DNA of 64,000 bases, from NCBI RefSeq assembly GCF_000720325.1, contig NZ_JOJM01000004.1, positions 186,001-250,000 on the forward strand, read 5' to 3'. The stretch's first letter is position 1, and each line of letters begins with the position of its first letter. The position numbers and the translations under genes are program-made. The stretch comes from Streptomyces sp. NRRL B-1347 (GTDB lineage Bacteria; Actinomycetota; Actinomycetes; Streptomycetales; Streptomycetaceae). Below are positions 52,611 through 61,098 of the stretch, piece by piece. The notes below the pieces were generated by a model. That model saw nothing but the letters and a program-made list of their open reading frames with translations, was not told where the DNA came from and searched no databases.

Positions 52611-52731
52611 CAGACCCCCCAGAACGCGAAGGCGGCACACGGTATTGGTATTCACCCGGTCGTGAACAGACGTCATTCGGCCGTTCACGGCCCCCTGTGC
52701 GGCTCTACCGTGTCGTGGGACCCGCCCGGCG

Positions 52732-53352
52732 CTACTCGAAGCGCGAGGTGTCGCCCGCCCCTCGGCGCACGATCGTCACCTCGCCGTCGGAGAAGTCGAT
52801 GACGGTCGTCGGTTCCGTACCGCAGTCGCCGGAGTCGACCACCACGTCGACCTGGTGGTCGAGGCGCTCCTTGATCTCCCAGCCCTGGGTGAGCGGCTCC
52901 TCCTCGTCCGGCAGGAGCAGGGTGCTGGAGAGCAGCGGCTCGCCCAGCTCGGCCAACAGGGCCTGGGTGACGGCGTGGTCGGGGATCCGCACCCCGACGG
53001 TCTTCTTCTTGGGGTGGAGGAGCTGGCGCGGCACCTCTTTGGTGGCGGGCAGGATGAACGTGTAGCTGCCCGGCGTGGCCGCCTTGATGGCGCGGAACAC
53101 GTCGTTGTCGAGCCGTACGAACTGCCCCAGCTGGGCGAAGCTCTCGCAGACGAGGGTGAAGTGGTGCCGGTCGTCGAGGTTGCGGATCGCCCGGATCCGC
53201 GCGATGCCGTCACGGCTGCCCAGCTGGCAGCCGAGGGCGTAGCAGGAGTCCGTCGGGTACGCGATGAGCGCACCGGAGCGGACGCCGTCGACCACGCTGG
53301 TGATGCTGCGCCGCTGGGGATTGTCCGGATGCACGTCGAAGTACCTCGCCAT
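52732..53352 (-). CDS. Sua5/YciO/YrdC family protein (threonylcarbamoyl-AMP synthase-like)
   Basis: 206 residues. The YrdC fold is clear: SGALIAYPTDSCYALGCQL (KxR/SxN-type nucleotide region), IRNLDDRHHFTLVCESF, ATPGSYTFILPATKEVP, KKKTVGVRIPDHAV and TTVIDFSDGEVTIVRRGAG. The substitutions (RNLDDRHHFT for the usual K-R-P-x-x-x-P-L) point to the YciO branch rather than canonical TsaC. It may make threonylcarbamoyl-AMP for tRNA t6A, or have a YciO-type role. It stands alone. Confidence 0.9.
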   Translation of the reverse strand: MARYFDVHPDNPQRRSITSVVDGVRSGALIAYPTDSCYALGCQLGSRDGIARIRAIRNLDDRHHFTLVCESFAQLGQFVRLDNDVFRAIKAATPGSYTFILPATKEVPRQLLHPKKKTVGVRIPDHAVTQALLAELGEPLLSSTLLLPDEEEPLTQGWEIKERLDHQVDVVVDSGDCGTEPTTVIDFSDGEVTIVRRGAGDTSRFE

Positions 53353-53371
53353 GGACGCCGAGTCTAGGCGA

Positions 53372-53962
53372 TCAGGGCGTCCGCGGGGCGGCGAGACCTG
53401 ACTGGACCGCGAGGACCGCGAGCTGGATGCGGTTGCCGCAGCACGTCTTGGCCATCAGGTTCGCCACGTGCGTCTTGACCGCGGTCACCCCCAGATGCAG
53501 CCGTTCGGCGATCTCCTTGTTGGCGAGGCCCTGGCCCAGCAGCCCCAGCACCTCCCGCTCGCGCGCGGTGATTCCGGCGGGAAGAGCGGGAGGGGCGGCG
53601 TCGGTCGGGCCGGCTGGGGGCGTGCCGGTGTGCAGGGCACGCGCGACGATGCGGTCCAGGGCGCCCCGGCTGAAGGGCGCTTCGCCGCGGGCCGCGCGGC
53701 GCACGCCGTCCAGGAGCTGCGGGGGAGGGGTGTCCTTCACCAGGAAGCCGCAGGCCCCGGCGGTGAGGGCCGGGTACAGGTGATCGTCGTCGAACGTCGT
53801 CAGCGCGAGGACCCGGGTGGCGGGGCGGGCGGCCGTGATGCGCAGGGTGGCGGTGATGCCGTCCACTCCCGGCATGCGCAGGTCCATCAGGATCACGTCG
53901 GGGGTGAGGCTCCCGGCCAGGCGCACGGCGGCCTGACCGTTCTCGGCCTCGCCGACCAGCAA
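53372..53962 (-). pseudogene. 5'-truncated NarL-type response regulator
   Basis: Homology begins abruptly at LLVGEAENGQAAVRLAG (codon at 53962) and runs to a complete LuxR HTH (ITAREREVLGLLGQGLANKEIAERLHLGVTAVKTHVANLM). The first 25-30 residues of the receiver, with strand 1 and the acidic pair that binds Mg2+, are missing. The phospho-Asp region DVILMDLRMPG and the Lys in FLVKD remain. The open frame continues upstream to 54094 only by reading antisense through the SDR remnant. No sensor kinase is adjacent. Probably not functional. Confidence 0.82.
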
Positions 53963-54392
53963 GTACGAGGTCGAGCACATGCTGAAGGCCGGGTACGGGG
54001 TGATCTTCTGCACCTCGTCATCGGCGGCCGAACAGGCCCGGCCCGACGGCGGCGCGTACACGGCGAGCAAGCGGGCCGTCCAGGGCATCGTCAAATCCGC
54101 CGCGCTCGCCTACGGCCCCCACGGCATCCGCGTCAACGCGATCCTGCCCGGCACCACCGACACCGCCTTCGTCCGCCCGCCCGGCATCCCCGACGCGGAC
54201 TGGGCCGCCTACAAGAAGGCCTTCGGTCCGCTCAACGTCGACGGTCTGGAGCGCATGGCCGAGCCCCAGGAGATCGCCCGCGCCGTCCTCGCCCTGGCTT
54301 GGGACGACTTCCCGTACATGACCGGCGCCTCCGTGGCCGTGGACGGCGGGAGCACGGCCGGGCGGAAGATGGTGCGGCCCACGGGGGCGTGA
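53961..54392 (+). pseudogene. 5'-truncated short-chain dehydrogenase
   Basis: Homology begins at KYEVEHMLKAGYGVIF (codon at 53961) and continues to the C-terminus, with TSSSAA, the catalytic YTASK (Tyr-x3-Lys), and GPHGIRVNAILPGTTDTAF. The Rossmann half with TGxxxGxG (about 110 residues) is missing, so no cofactor can bind. An ATG at 53979 opens a 137-residue frame but without a usual ribosome binding site. It meets the response-regulator remnant head to head at 53961-53962, which suggests one deletion. Confidence 0.85.
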
Positions 54393-54440
54393 CGCCGATG
54401 CGCGCGAGGGGCGGGCAGAGACGAAGGGAAGCGACCCGCC

Positions 54441-54698
54441 CTAGTCGTGGTAGTCGTGGATGCGCCAGCCCACGCCGGGGAGCTCCTCGAAGAGCTTGGC
54501 CGCGACGAGTTCCTCGGCCAGCCGGCGCGGTGCCCGGGTGTCGACCACGTGTCTCAGCTCGCCCGGGGTGATGACGCCGTCGGCGAGGTTCTCCGCCGAC
54601 CAGCAGACCGCGGAGACGTAGAGGCGGAATGCCTCATCGGACAGGAACCGCACCCTCCAGTTCCACGGGAACCGTGCATCGAACTGTGCCCACGGCAT
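54441..54698 (-). CDS. Small phage/AICE-like protein, unknown
   Basis: 85 residues from ATG 54698. The start PWAQFDARFPWNWRVRFLSDEAFRLYVSAVCWSAENLADG, then ITPGELRHVVDTRAPRRLAEELVAAKLFEE, resembles the N-terminal module of replication-associated proteins in actinophages and integrative elements, a helical DNA-binding-like region. I know no defined function. No integrase or att site is seen nearby, so it may be a remnant. It is divergent from the XRE gene. Confidence 0.65.
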   Translation of the reverse strand: MPWAQFDARFPWNWRVRFLSDEAFRLYVSAVCWSAENLADGVITPGELRHVVDTRAPRRLAEELVAAKLFEELPGVGWRIHDYHD

Positions 54699-54868
54699 CG
54701 GCGCTTCTTTCGTCGGCGTTGGCTGCCCCTCAGCTGTGCTCTTCTCGTATACAGGATGTCTACGCAAGCACACACAACTTTGCTGATTCGCGCCATGGCG
54801 TGCGGGGCGGCGTCCCCGCGCCTCACGCACAGGCATGGGCAGGCCGACGAGCAGGCAGGATGAGCCTC

Positions 54869-55276
54869 ATGGGCGAGCAGGAGCGGACGGACTTCAACGA
54901 CCTCGTGCGCGAGCGCAGGGCCGAGCTGGGCATCAGCCTCCGGGAGTTGGAGGCCAGGGCTGTGGATCCGGAGGCCGGCGAACGGGCCCGGTTCGGGTGG
55001 ATCTCCAAGGTGGAGAAGCGACGGCCGGTCGACGCCCCGCCCCCGGCCCTGCTGCGCGCCCTCGCGGTGGGTCTCGCGCTGCCCCTGCGGGTGCTCCAGG
55101 AGGCCGCGGCGGCGCAGTTCCTCGGCATGACCTCGTACGTGTGGAGCGAGGACCGCACGACACGGGTACTGGCCGCGCACATCGAGGAGATGACGGACGC
55201 CGAGCGGCGGCAACTGGCGGACATCGCGGAGTCGTTCGCCCGCAGGCGCGCGCGGAGTGAGGGCGCGCCGGGGTAG
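54869..55276 (+). CDS. XRE-like HTH regulator
   Basis: 135 residues from ATG 54869 (ATG 54860 also in frame; AGGA 8 nt before 54869 favours the shorter). HTH region DFNDLVRERRAELGISLRELEARAV, with an insert PEAGERARFGW before ISKVEKRR. The C-terminal part ends in a helical EMTDAERRQLADIAESFARRRAR. It resembles regulators found next to the small phage/AICE-like protein that is divergent here, and may control it. Confidence 0.82.
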   Translation: MGEQERTDFNDLVRERRAELGISLRELEARAVDPEAGERARFGWISKVEKRRPVDAPPPALLRALAVGLALPLRVLQEAAAAQFLGMTSYVWSEDRTTRVLAAHIEEMTDAERRQLADIAESFARRRARSEGAPG

Positions 55277-55428
55277 CGCGGGGCGCTCGTACGCGGCGAT
55301 TCGCTCTGGCCCGCCGGGCGCCCGGTGTGGCACAGTCGGTGACCCGCCGCCTGGGGGGCGCAGTCGGATACCAACCGCTCGCGGCCGCGGCCGTGCGGCG
55401 GTGACGAATGTGGCCGTGAGGGGCTGGG

Positions 55429-55683
55429 ATGGCAGACGAGGACGCGCAGCGAACTGGTGAGCCGGGCGAGTCGAGCGAGCCGCTGGCGGAGTTCGACATG
55501 GAGTTCGTGGACCAGCTGCCGGGCGGCAGGGTCGTGATCCCGGTGGAGAGCCGGGGGCGGTTCACCTGGCTGGTCGCGCGCGGGCACGTCTCGGAGCAGG
55601 CGCGCCGGGAGTTCGTGCAGGAGATCCAGCACATCGTGGGGCGCGGTCTCTGGCGGCAGAACTGGCCCGCTGAGACGGACTAG
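55429..55683 (+). CDS. Conserved-looking small protein, unknown
   Basis: 84 residues. The acidic N-terminus is followed by LAEFDMEFVDQLPGGRVVIPVESRGRFTWLVARGHVSEQARREFVQEIQHIVGRGLWRQNW, which looks like a small alpha-beta protein. GTG/GAGGGG-type upstream signal (GAGGGG 10 nt before ATG). I do not recognise the family. It follows the XRE gene on the same strand after 152 bp. Confidence 0.6.
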   Translation: MADEDAQRTGEPGESSEPLAEFDMEFVDQLPGGRVVIPVESRGRFTWLVARGHVSEQARREFVQEIQHIVGRGLWRQNWPAETD

Positions 55684-56026
55684 TTCCGTCCCTCGGGGCA
55701 CATGGCGGCGCGTCGCAGGCCATGCGGTCGCACCCGAAGCGCAGGGCACGTACGACGCCGACGCCTCCGCACTCGGCGCCGCCTTCGCCATCCCCCCGGG
55801 ACGCGGCCGGGTCAACGCCCCCGCTTCCATGCCCAATTGGGGCCCCTGCCCGCAGGAGGGGGGACCCGCCCGGGCGCACGGACTGACCCGCCGTCAAGTC
55901 CGCGCCAGGGAACGCGGGGCGTGCGCGCCCCCTCGGCCATCCTGGCCGGGGGAGCGTCCGCCGATCGGCCGCAGCGGCATAGCCTGGCGCTTTCGCGCCT
56001 CGTTTCCGCCGCTGAAGGAGACCGGT
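55684..56026. other. 343-bp intergenic region without a supported gene
   Basis: Several open frames cross this stretch but none has a start signal, a recognisable motif or normal codon periodicity. It holds the promoter region of the P450 gene at its right end, where GAAGGAG lies 7 nt before that ATG. I see no repeat or hairpin that I can support. Confidence 0.4.
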
Positions 56027-57256
56027 ATGACCGCCCAGCCGATCGTGCTCGACCCGACCGGAAACCAGCGCCACGCCGAGGACCGGCGCCTGCGCGCGCA
56101 CGGGCCCGCCGTCCGCGTGGACGTCCTGGGCGTGACGGCCTGGGCCGTCACCGACCCCGACCTGCTCAAGACGTTGCTCACCAGCCCCGACGTGTCCAAG
56201 AACGCCCGCTCGCACTGGCCCGACTACGAGAAGACCGTGGCGACCTGGCCGTTGGCGCTCTGGATCGCGGTGGAGAACATGTTCACCGCCTACGGAGCCG
56301 ATCACCGGCGGCTGCGGCGCATGATCGCCCCGGCCTTCAGCGCCCGCCGCGTCGCCGCGCTCGTCCCGGCCGTCGAGGACATCGTCACCGGCCTCGTCGA
56401 CGACCTGGCCGCCCAGGCCGACGTGCCCGGCGGCGCGGTCGTCGACCTGCGCGAACACCTCGCCTACCCGTTGCCGATCGCTGTCATCGGCCACCTCATG
56501 GGCGTCCCCGAGTCCCGGCGCCCCGCCTTCCGAGCCCTGGTCGACGGAGTCTTCGACACCACCCTGACCACCGAGGAGGCCACCGCCAACGCCGCCCGCC
56601 TGTACGAGACGGTGGACGAACTGATCGCCGCCAAACGGGCCGACCCCGGTGACGACATGACCTCCCTGCTCATCGACGTCCGCGACGACGAGGGCGACGG
56701 CAGCCGCCTGTCCGACAACGAACTGCGCGGCACCCTGATCCTCATGATCAGCGCCGGGTACGAGACCACCGTCAACGTCATCGACCAGGCCGTCACCGCG
56801 CTCCTGACCCGCCCCGAACAGCTCGCCCACCTCCGCGCGGGCCGCGCCGACTGGAGCGACGTCGTGGAGGAGACCCTGCGGCATGAACCCGCGGTCGCCC
56901 ATCTGCCCCTGCGCTACGCCCTCACCGACATCCCCCTGCCCGGCGGCGGCATCATCGCGGCGGGCGAGGCGATCCTGGCCTCGTACGCCGCCGCCAACCG
57001 CCACCCCGCCTGGCACGGCCCGAGCGCCGACGCCTTCGATGTCACCCGCGCCCTGAAAGACCACTTGGCCTTCGGCCACGGCGCCCACTTCTGCCTGGGC
57101 GCCCCCCTCGCGCGCCTGGAGGTCGCCACGGCCCTGCGCGCCCTCTTCGCCCGCTTCCCCGACCTCGAACTGGCCGTCCCCGCCGCGGACCTGCGCCCCT
57201 TGGCCTCCTTCATCTCCAACGGCCACAAGGAACTGCCCGTACGGCTACGTGCGTGA
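56027..57256 (+). CDS. Cytochrome P450 (CYP107-like)
   Basis: 409 residues. I-helix oxygen-binding AGYETTVNV, ExxR in EETLRHEP, and heme Cys in FGHGAHFCLGAPLARLE are all present. N-terminal HRRLRRMIAPAFSARRV is the C-helix. GAAGGAG gives a good ribosome binding site. Length and motifs fit soluble bacterial class I P450s that hydroxylate antibiotics or xenobiotics. No ferredoxin gene or biosynthetic cluster is adjacent, so it needs a redox partner from elsewhere. Confidence 0.95.
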   Translation: MTAQPIVLDPTGNQRHAEDRRLRAHGPAVRVDVLGVTAWAVTDPDLLKTLLTSPDVSKNARSHWPDYEKTVATWPLALWIAVENMFTAYGADHRRLRRMIAPAFSARRVAALVPAVEDIVTGLVDDLAAQADVPGGAVVDLREHLAYPLPIAVIGHLMGVPESRRPAFRALVDGVFDTTLTTEEATANAARLYETVDELIAAKRADPGDDMTSLLIDVRDDEGDGSRLSDNELRGTLILMISAGYETTVNVIDQAVTALLTRPEQLAHLRAGRADWSDVVEETLRHEPAVAHLPLRYALTDIPLPGGGIIAAGEAILASYAAANRHPAWHGPSADAFDVTRALKDHLAFGHGAHFCLGAPLARLEVATALRALFARFPDLELAVPAADLRPLASFISNGHKELPVRLRA

Positions 57257-57285
57257 GAGCGCAGGCCGGTGCGGACCGGGCGCGC

Positions 57286-57314
57286 CCCGCTCCCCGTCAT
57301 CGACGGGGAGCGGG
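57286..57314. terminator. Perfect 13-bp terminator hairpin after P450
   Basis: CCCGCTCCCCGTC (57286-57298) and GACGGGGAGCGGG (57302-57314) are exact inverted copies around a 3-nt loop, 30 bp after the P450 stop. The lipoprotein gene on the other side is convergent. Confidence 0.85.
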
Positions 57315-57474
57315 AGGCGGGCTCACTGCCGAACCCACCCATGACCGTAGTAGCCAATGGCGTGCGTCACTAACCGACGGCTGACGCCGTACCAGGGCCG
57401 TCAGTTCGGCCGACGCGTTGCCGAACTCCCTCCGACCGCCGTCCCGACGTGGGGAGCACCGGCCTCTTGGCAGC

Positions 57475-58026
57475 TCAGTGGCCGCCCTTCGGCTCGAAGC
57501 AGCCGGTCTCCAGGTACGGGCCGTTGACAGCGACCTGGTAGTTGGTCGGCTGGGTGAACGCGGTGACGCAGGCGTCAGCGCGGACAAGGAAGGCGATCTG
57601 GGCGCCTTCGGGTGTGACGTAGTGGTCGGTCTCGAAGCGGGAGTCCATCGTCAGCACGGCGAGCGTTCCGAGTTTCTGCTCGGAGCCGACGTTCCGGTAG
57701 CCCCGTTCGACCAGCGCCGCGCGCACCCTCTTCACGTCCCACACCTTGGCCTTCCAGAGGCGTTTGAGGACGGGCTCGATGCGGGCGGCTTCCTTGCGGG
57801 CGGTCTCCTCGCTCCCGGGGGACATCTCCTTGGAGGCCTTGAAACCGTTGTTCTCGCGGTAGTGCGGGGCTCCGTCGTGGGAGTCGGGCTCCACATCGCC
57901 CCGCGCGGGACCGGCGGTGGAGCCGGTCGCCGACGTGCCGGTTGCCTGCTGACCGCAGGCGGTCAGGGTCAGGGCGGTGCTCAGGAAGAGAGTTGCGGCC
58001 GTACGTGTGGATCTGGATGTCCCCAT
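57475..58026 (-). CDS. Putative lipoprotein, unknown
   Basis: 183 residues. Type II signal peptide: RSTRTAATLFLSTALTLTAC with lipobox LTAC, so it is probably lipid-anchored on the membrane outside. A Gly/Ser/Thr-rich tether (GQQATGTSATGSTAG) follows, then a folded domain with ETARKEAARIEPVLKRLWKAKVWDVKRVRAALVERGY and two later cysteines (ADACVTAFTQPTNY, ETGCFEPKG). The fold is not recognised. It stands alone. Confidence 0.78.
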   Translation of the reverse strand: MGTSRSTRTAATLFLSTALTLTACGQQATGTSATGSTAGPARGDVEPDSHDGAPHYRENNGFKASKEMSPGSEETARKEAARIEPVLKRLWKAKVWDVKRVRAALVERGYRNVGSEQKLGTLAVLTMDSRFETDHYVTPEGAQIAFLVRADACVTAFTQPTNYQVAVNGPYLETGCFEPKGGH

Positions 58027-58086
58027 ACGGAGGACTCTGCCACGAGCACCGACCCGACCTGCAATGTCCCGGTCAAGCGGGGTGGT

Positions 58087-58680
58087 TCACAGGTGCTGCG
58101 CGACCGACGGCAGCAGGTCCTGGAAGGTGCGCCCCGACGCGGGCTCGCCGATGGCCTTCAGCTGCCAGCCGGAGGGGGTGCGGTGGACCTTCGCCATGAT
58201 CTGGGCGGTGTGGCTGCCGCCGCCGGTGAGGGTGTAGCGGGCCAGCTCGTGACCGGTGGTCTCGTCGACCAGACGGCAGAAGGCGTTCGCCACCTCGGCG
58301 AACGTCTGCCCGGTGAAGGAGTTGACGGTGAACACGATCTGCTGGACGTGGCCGGGAACGCGGGCGAGGTCGACCAGGATCGCCTCGTCGTCACCGCCCT
58401 GCCCCGCCCCGCCGACCAGGTTGTCGCCGGTGTGGCGGATCGAGCCGTCGTCGCTCGCGAGGTGCTGGAAGAAGACGACGTCGACCGGCTGCCCCTCCGC
58501 GCTGAACAGCACCGCGGACGCGTCGAGATCGATCTCGCGGCTGCCGGTGAGCTTCGCCAGGAATCCCTTGCGGGGCGCGGCCTGCCAGCCGAGCCCCATG
58601 CGTACGGCGGTGAGCGCGCCCCCGTCGGCCTTGCTCAGGCTGATCTGCTGACCCTTGGACAGATTCACGGGTGTGGACAT
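58087..58680 (-). CDS. TerD family (tellurium-resistance/Ca2+-binding) protein
   Basis: 197 residues from ATG 58680. Family pattern: NLSKGQQISLSKADGGALTAVRMGLGW, then EIDLDASAVLF, DNLVGGAGQGGDDEAILVDL (acidic Ca2+-binding site) and QQIVFTVNSFTGQTFAEVANAFCRLVDE. TerD proteins bind Ca2+ and belong to membrane-linked stress and differentiation systems in Streptomyces. It is followed by no further ter genes. The membrane protein gene upstream (58740) is on the same strand 59 bp away. Confidence 0.93.
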   Translation of the reverse strand: MSTPVNLSKGQQISLSKADGGALTAVRMGLGWQAAPRKGFLAKLTGSREIDLDASAVLFSAEGQPVDVVFFQHLASDDGSIRHTGDNLVGGAGQGGDDEAILVDLARVPGHVQQIVFTVNSFTGQTFAEVANAFCRLVDETTGHELARYTLTGGGSHTAQIMAKVHRTPSGWQLKAIGEPASGRTFQDLLPSVAQHL

Positions 58681-58739
58681 GGAGAGTGCTGCCTTTCGTC
58701 GGTGCGGTGCGGTGCGGGTGTACGTGTACGTATACGGGG

Positions 58740-59447
58740 TCAGTCCGCGCGGGGCGGGCTGACGGTGAGCTGTCGGCGCAAGTAGGGCAGCAGGCCGTGC
58801 TCCAGGAGCGCCTGGTGCCAGGCGGAACGGGCCTGCTCGGCCTCCGGGTTGCGCAGCGGCAGAGGGTGGTCGAACGGCGGTCGCGCTCGGCTGCGCAGCG
58901 CCGTGACCAGCAGGGCGCAGAGCCCGATCCCGGTGCTGACCGCCGTCGCGAGAGCGCACACCCATCCGGCGGTGACGAGCGTCGTCGCCGCCTGGCTCCG
59001 GGGCGTGGCGAAGCGCAGCCCGTACCCGAACACCAGGAACACCGTGGCCGCGACGGCTGAGATCAGCGGGGTGAGCACACCGAGGGCGGGCAGGAGGGCC
59101 CGGGTGCCCTGGGGCGTCGGCGGGTTCCCGGCGGGCGGAGCGCCCGTCGCGGTCGTGGGCATCACGTCCGCCCGTGCGCGCAGATAGGTCCGGTACTCGG
59201 CCGCGGCCGTGGCCGCTATCCCGTCCGCGTCGGCCAGCGCCCGGGCCCTGAGCCGAGCCGTGTCGGGCGCGACCGGGGACTGGGCGAGGGCGGTACGGAT
59301 CTCCGTGACGTCCAGGGCGAGGGCGAGGACCCACGCGAAGTCGGCCCGGTCCTCCGGGCGCAGGCGCAGGGTCACGGCCGTCTCCGGCGGGCCCGGCGGC
59401 AACGGCGCTCCAGGCGCGTCTCGTCGTGAGGCATCACTGTCAGCCAC
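58740..59447 (-). CDS. Two-helix membrane protein, unknown
   Basis: 235 residues. A cytoplasmic N-terminal region (ETAVTLRLRPEDRADFAWVLALALDVTEIR) precedes a Pro/Gly linker and two membrane helices (ALLPALGVLTPLISAVAATVFLVFGYGL, TLVTAGWVCALATAVSTGIGLCALLV). An Arg/Pro-rich C-terminal tail ends in LLPYLRRQLTVSPPRAD. I do not recognise it. It may be co-transcribed with the TerD gene downstream. It is divergent from the BlaI/M56 pair. Confidence 0.65.
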   Translation of the reverse strand: MADSDASRRDAPGAPLPPGPPETAVTLRLRPEDRADFAWVLALALDVTEIRTALAQSPVAPDTARLRARALADADGIAATAAAEYRTYLRARADVMPTTATGAPPAGNPPTPQGTRALLPALGVLTPLISAVAATVFLVFGYGLRFATPRSQAATTLVTAGWVCALATAVSTGIGLCALLVTALRSRARPPFDHPLPLRNPEAEQARSAWHQALLEHGLLPYLRRQLTVSPPRAD

Positions 59448-59552
59448 AGGCCCCGAAGTCCGGCGCGATACCGCCTCCGCACGGCGAAACTCCCATGGTT
59501 AACTCCCCAGTTGAATGGCCGACGGCCTGGTGGCCGGCCCCGGGCACAAGAA

Positions 59553-59568
59553 TCTACAGCAATGTAGA
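59553..59568. promoter_or_regulatory. BlaI-type operator palindrome
   Basis: TCTACAGCAATGTAGA is a perfect palindrome with 6-bp arms and a 4-nt centre. The core TACA-N-TGTA shape is that of BlaI/MecI operators. It lies in the gap between the divergent membrane protein gene and the BlaI gene, 161 bp before the latter's start, and it is more A/T-rich than its surroundings. Confidence 0.75.
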
Positions 59569-59729
59569 ACTGATGGGTGAGGCGGCGGGCGGCCACGCAC
59601 GACGGAATCCGGCCCGGACGACCCCGTCGCCTCCCGGTGGATCAGTACGATGTGCGCGCGCCTCGGGAAGCGCGCGTACCGGCACGGGTACGGGTACGCA
59701 TACGGGACCGGGGCCGAAGGGAGCTGGGC

Positions 59730-60134
59730 ATGGCGGACGGCGGACGTGGTCAACCCGAATCGCGACACCGGCGGCGCGGACAGGGCGAGCTGGAACTGCT
59801 CGTCCTGTCGTCGCTGCGCGAGGCCGACGAAGCCGTGAGCGCGGCCTGGGTCAAGGACCGCCTCGGCGGCGACCTCGCGTACACGACCGTGATCACGATC
59901 CTCACCCGGCTGCTCGCCAAGGGGGCGGTGACCAGGGAGCGCGTGGGCCGGTCGTTCGTGTGGACCCCGGCATCGGACGAGGCGGGGCTCGCCGCGCACA
60001 AGATGCGCAAGGTGCTCGACGGCGAGCAGGACCGCGAAGCGGTCCTGGCCAGCTTCGTCACGACCCTGTCGGCCGAGGACGAGCGGGTGTTGCGGGACCT
60101 GTTGCGCGACGCCGAGACGGGGCGGGAAGACTGA
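59730..60134 (+). CDS. BlaI/MecI/CopY family repressor
   Basis: 134 residues from ATG 59730 (AAGGGAG upstream). Winged HTH: GELELLVLSSLREADEAVSAAWVKDRLGGDLAYTTVITILTRLLAKGAVTRERVGRSFVWTP, then a C-terminal dimerisation helix region ending in DERVLRDLLRDAE. It is followed after 6 bp by an M56 peptidase gene, the usual BlaI-BlaR-like pair. It probably represses both through the palindrome at 59553-59568. No beta-lactamase gene is adjacent. Confidence 0.93.
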   Translation: MADGGRGQPESRHRRRGQGELELLVLSSLREADEAVSAAWVKDRLGGDLAYTTVITILTRLLAKGAVTRERVGRSFVWTPASDEAGLAAHKMRKVLDGEQDREAVLASFVTTLSAEDERVLRDLLRDAETGRED

Positions 60135-60140
60135 CGCCTG

Positions 60141-61076
60141 ATGGGGCTCTTCATCTTTCTGCCGCTGGTGCTGCCGCTGACGGCCTGGCCGGTGGCGCGC
60201 CTCGCCGAGCAGCGGCTGCACCCGCGGCTCGCCACGCGACTGCTCACGGGGGTGGCCGTGGTGATGGCGACCTGCAGCACGGTCAGCCTGGGCCTGCTGA
60301 TGGTGGTGGGCACGGCGCAGCTGCCCGGCAACCCGCTGCCCGACGGCTGGTCGGACCCCGAGGTGCGCGAGGCCGTACCGGGCGAGGAGGTCGTCGGCAA
60401 GGTGGCCATCCCCGTCCTCTTCGTGGTGGCCGCGGGCTGCGGACGCACCCTGTGGCGGCACCGCCGGGTGCGCCGCCGGGCCCACCGGGCGCTGGTCGGC
60501 GCCCCCGACACGACCGTCGTGGTCCTGGACGACCGCGTTCCGTACGCGTACGCGCTGCCGGGCGGCAGAGCGCGCGACCGGATCGTGGTGTCCGAGGGGC
60601 TGCTGTCCTGTCTCCAAGGTCCGCAACGCCGGGCCCTGTTCGCCCACGAACGGGCCCACCTCGCCGCCCGGCACCACCGGCATCTGCTCGCGGTGCAACT
60701 GGCGGCCCGCGCCAACCCCTTCCTGCGGCCGCTGCGGACGGCCGTGTCGTACACCACCGAGCGGTGGGCCGACGAGGAGGCCGCCCAAGCGGTGGGCGAC
60801 CGCAGAGCCGTGGCGCTCGCGATCGGCAAGGCCGCGCTGGTCTCCAAGGGTGCCCCGGCCCCGACCCTCGCCGGGCTGGCTGCCCCCGGGCCGATCCCGC
60901 GCCGGGTGGCCGCCCTGCTGCGTCCGGCGCCCGCGGCCCGCAGCTGGCCCTCGGTGTTCACCTCCGTGGGGCTCGCCGCGTGGACGGCGGCGGTGGGGAC
61001 GGTGGCCTCGGCCATGTCCTCGGCGAACTCGACGGTGACGATGGTGCTGATCCTGCACGCGGCCACGCCCTTGTGA
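60141..61076 (+). CDS. M56 family membrane metallopeptidase (BlaR1/MecR1-like, no sensor domain)
   Basis: 311 residues. Several membrane helices (LFIFLPLVLPLTAWPVARL, LLTGVAVVMATCSTVSLGLLMVV and a late SVGLAAWTAAVGTVASAM). Zinc motif HERAHLAARHH gives the HExxH-like site (HERAH) with distal acidic YTTERWADEEAAQAVGD. It lacks the extracellular penicillin-binding domain of BlaR1, as is typical of actinobacterial members. It may cleave the BlaI partner in response to a membrane or cell-wall signal. Confidence 0.9.
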   Translation: MGLFIFLPLVLPLTAWPVARLAEQRLHPRLATRLLTGVAVVMATCSTVSLGLLMVVGTAQLPGNPLPDGWSDPEVREAVPGEEVVGKVAIPVLFVVAAGCGRTLWRHRRVRRRAHRALVGAPDTTVVVLDDRVPYAYALPGGRARDRIVVSEGLLSCLQGPQRRALFAHERAHLAARHHRHLLAVQLAARANPFLRPLRTAVSYTTERWADEEAAQAVGDRRAVALAIGKAALVSKGAPAPTLAGLAAPGPIPRRVAALLRPAPAARSWPSVFTSVGLAAWTAAVGTVASAMSSANSTVTMVLILHAATPL

Positions 61077-61098
61077 GCGTTTCTGCCGCGCGGAGCCT

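Noticed and set aside
53979..54392. Functional 137-residue SDR
   Set aside because: The cofactor-binding half is missing and no ribosome binding site is present, so it is better read as a remnant.
54441..55276. Integrative element or prophage
   Set aside because: A phage/AICE-like small protein and an XRE gene lie together, but no integrase, replication, transfer gene, tRNA or att repeat is visible within the window.
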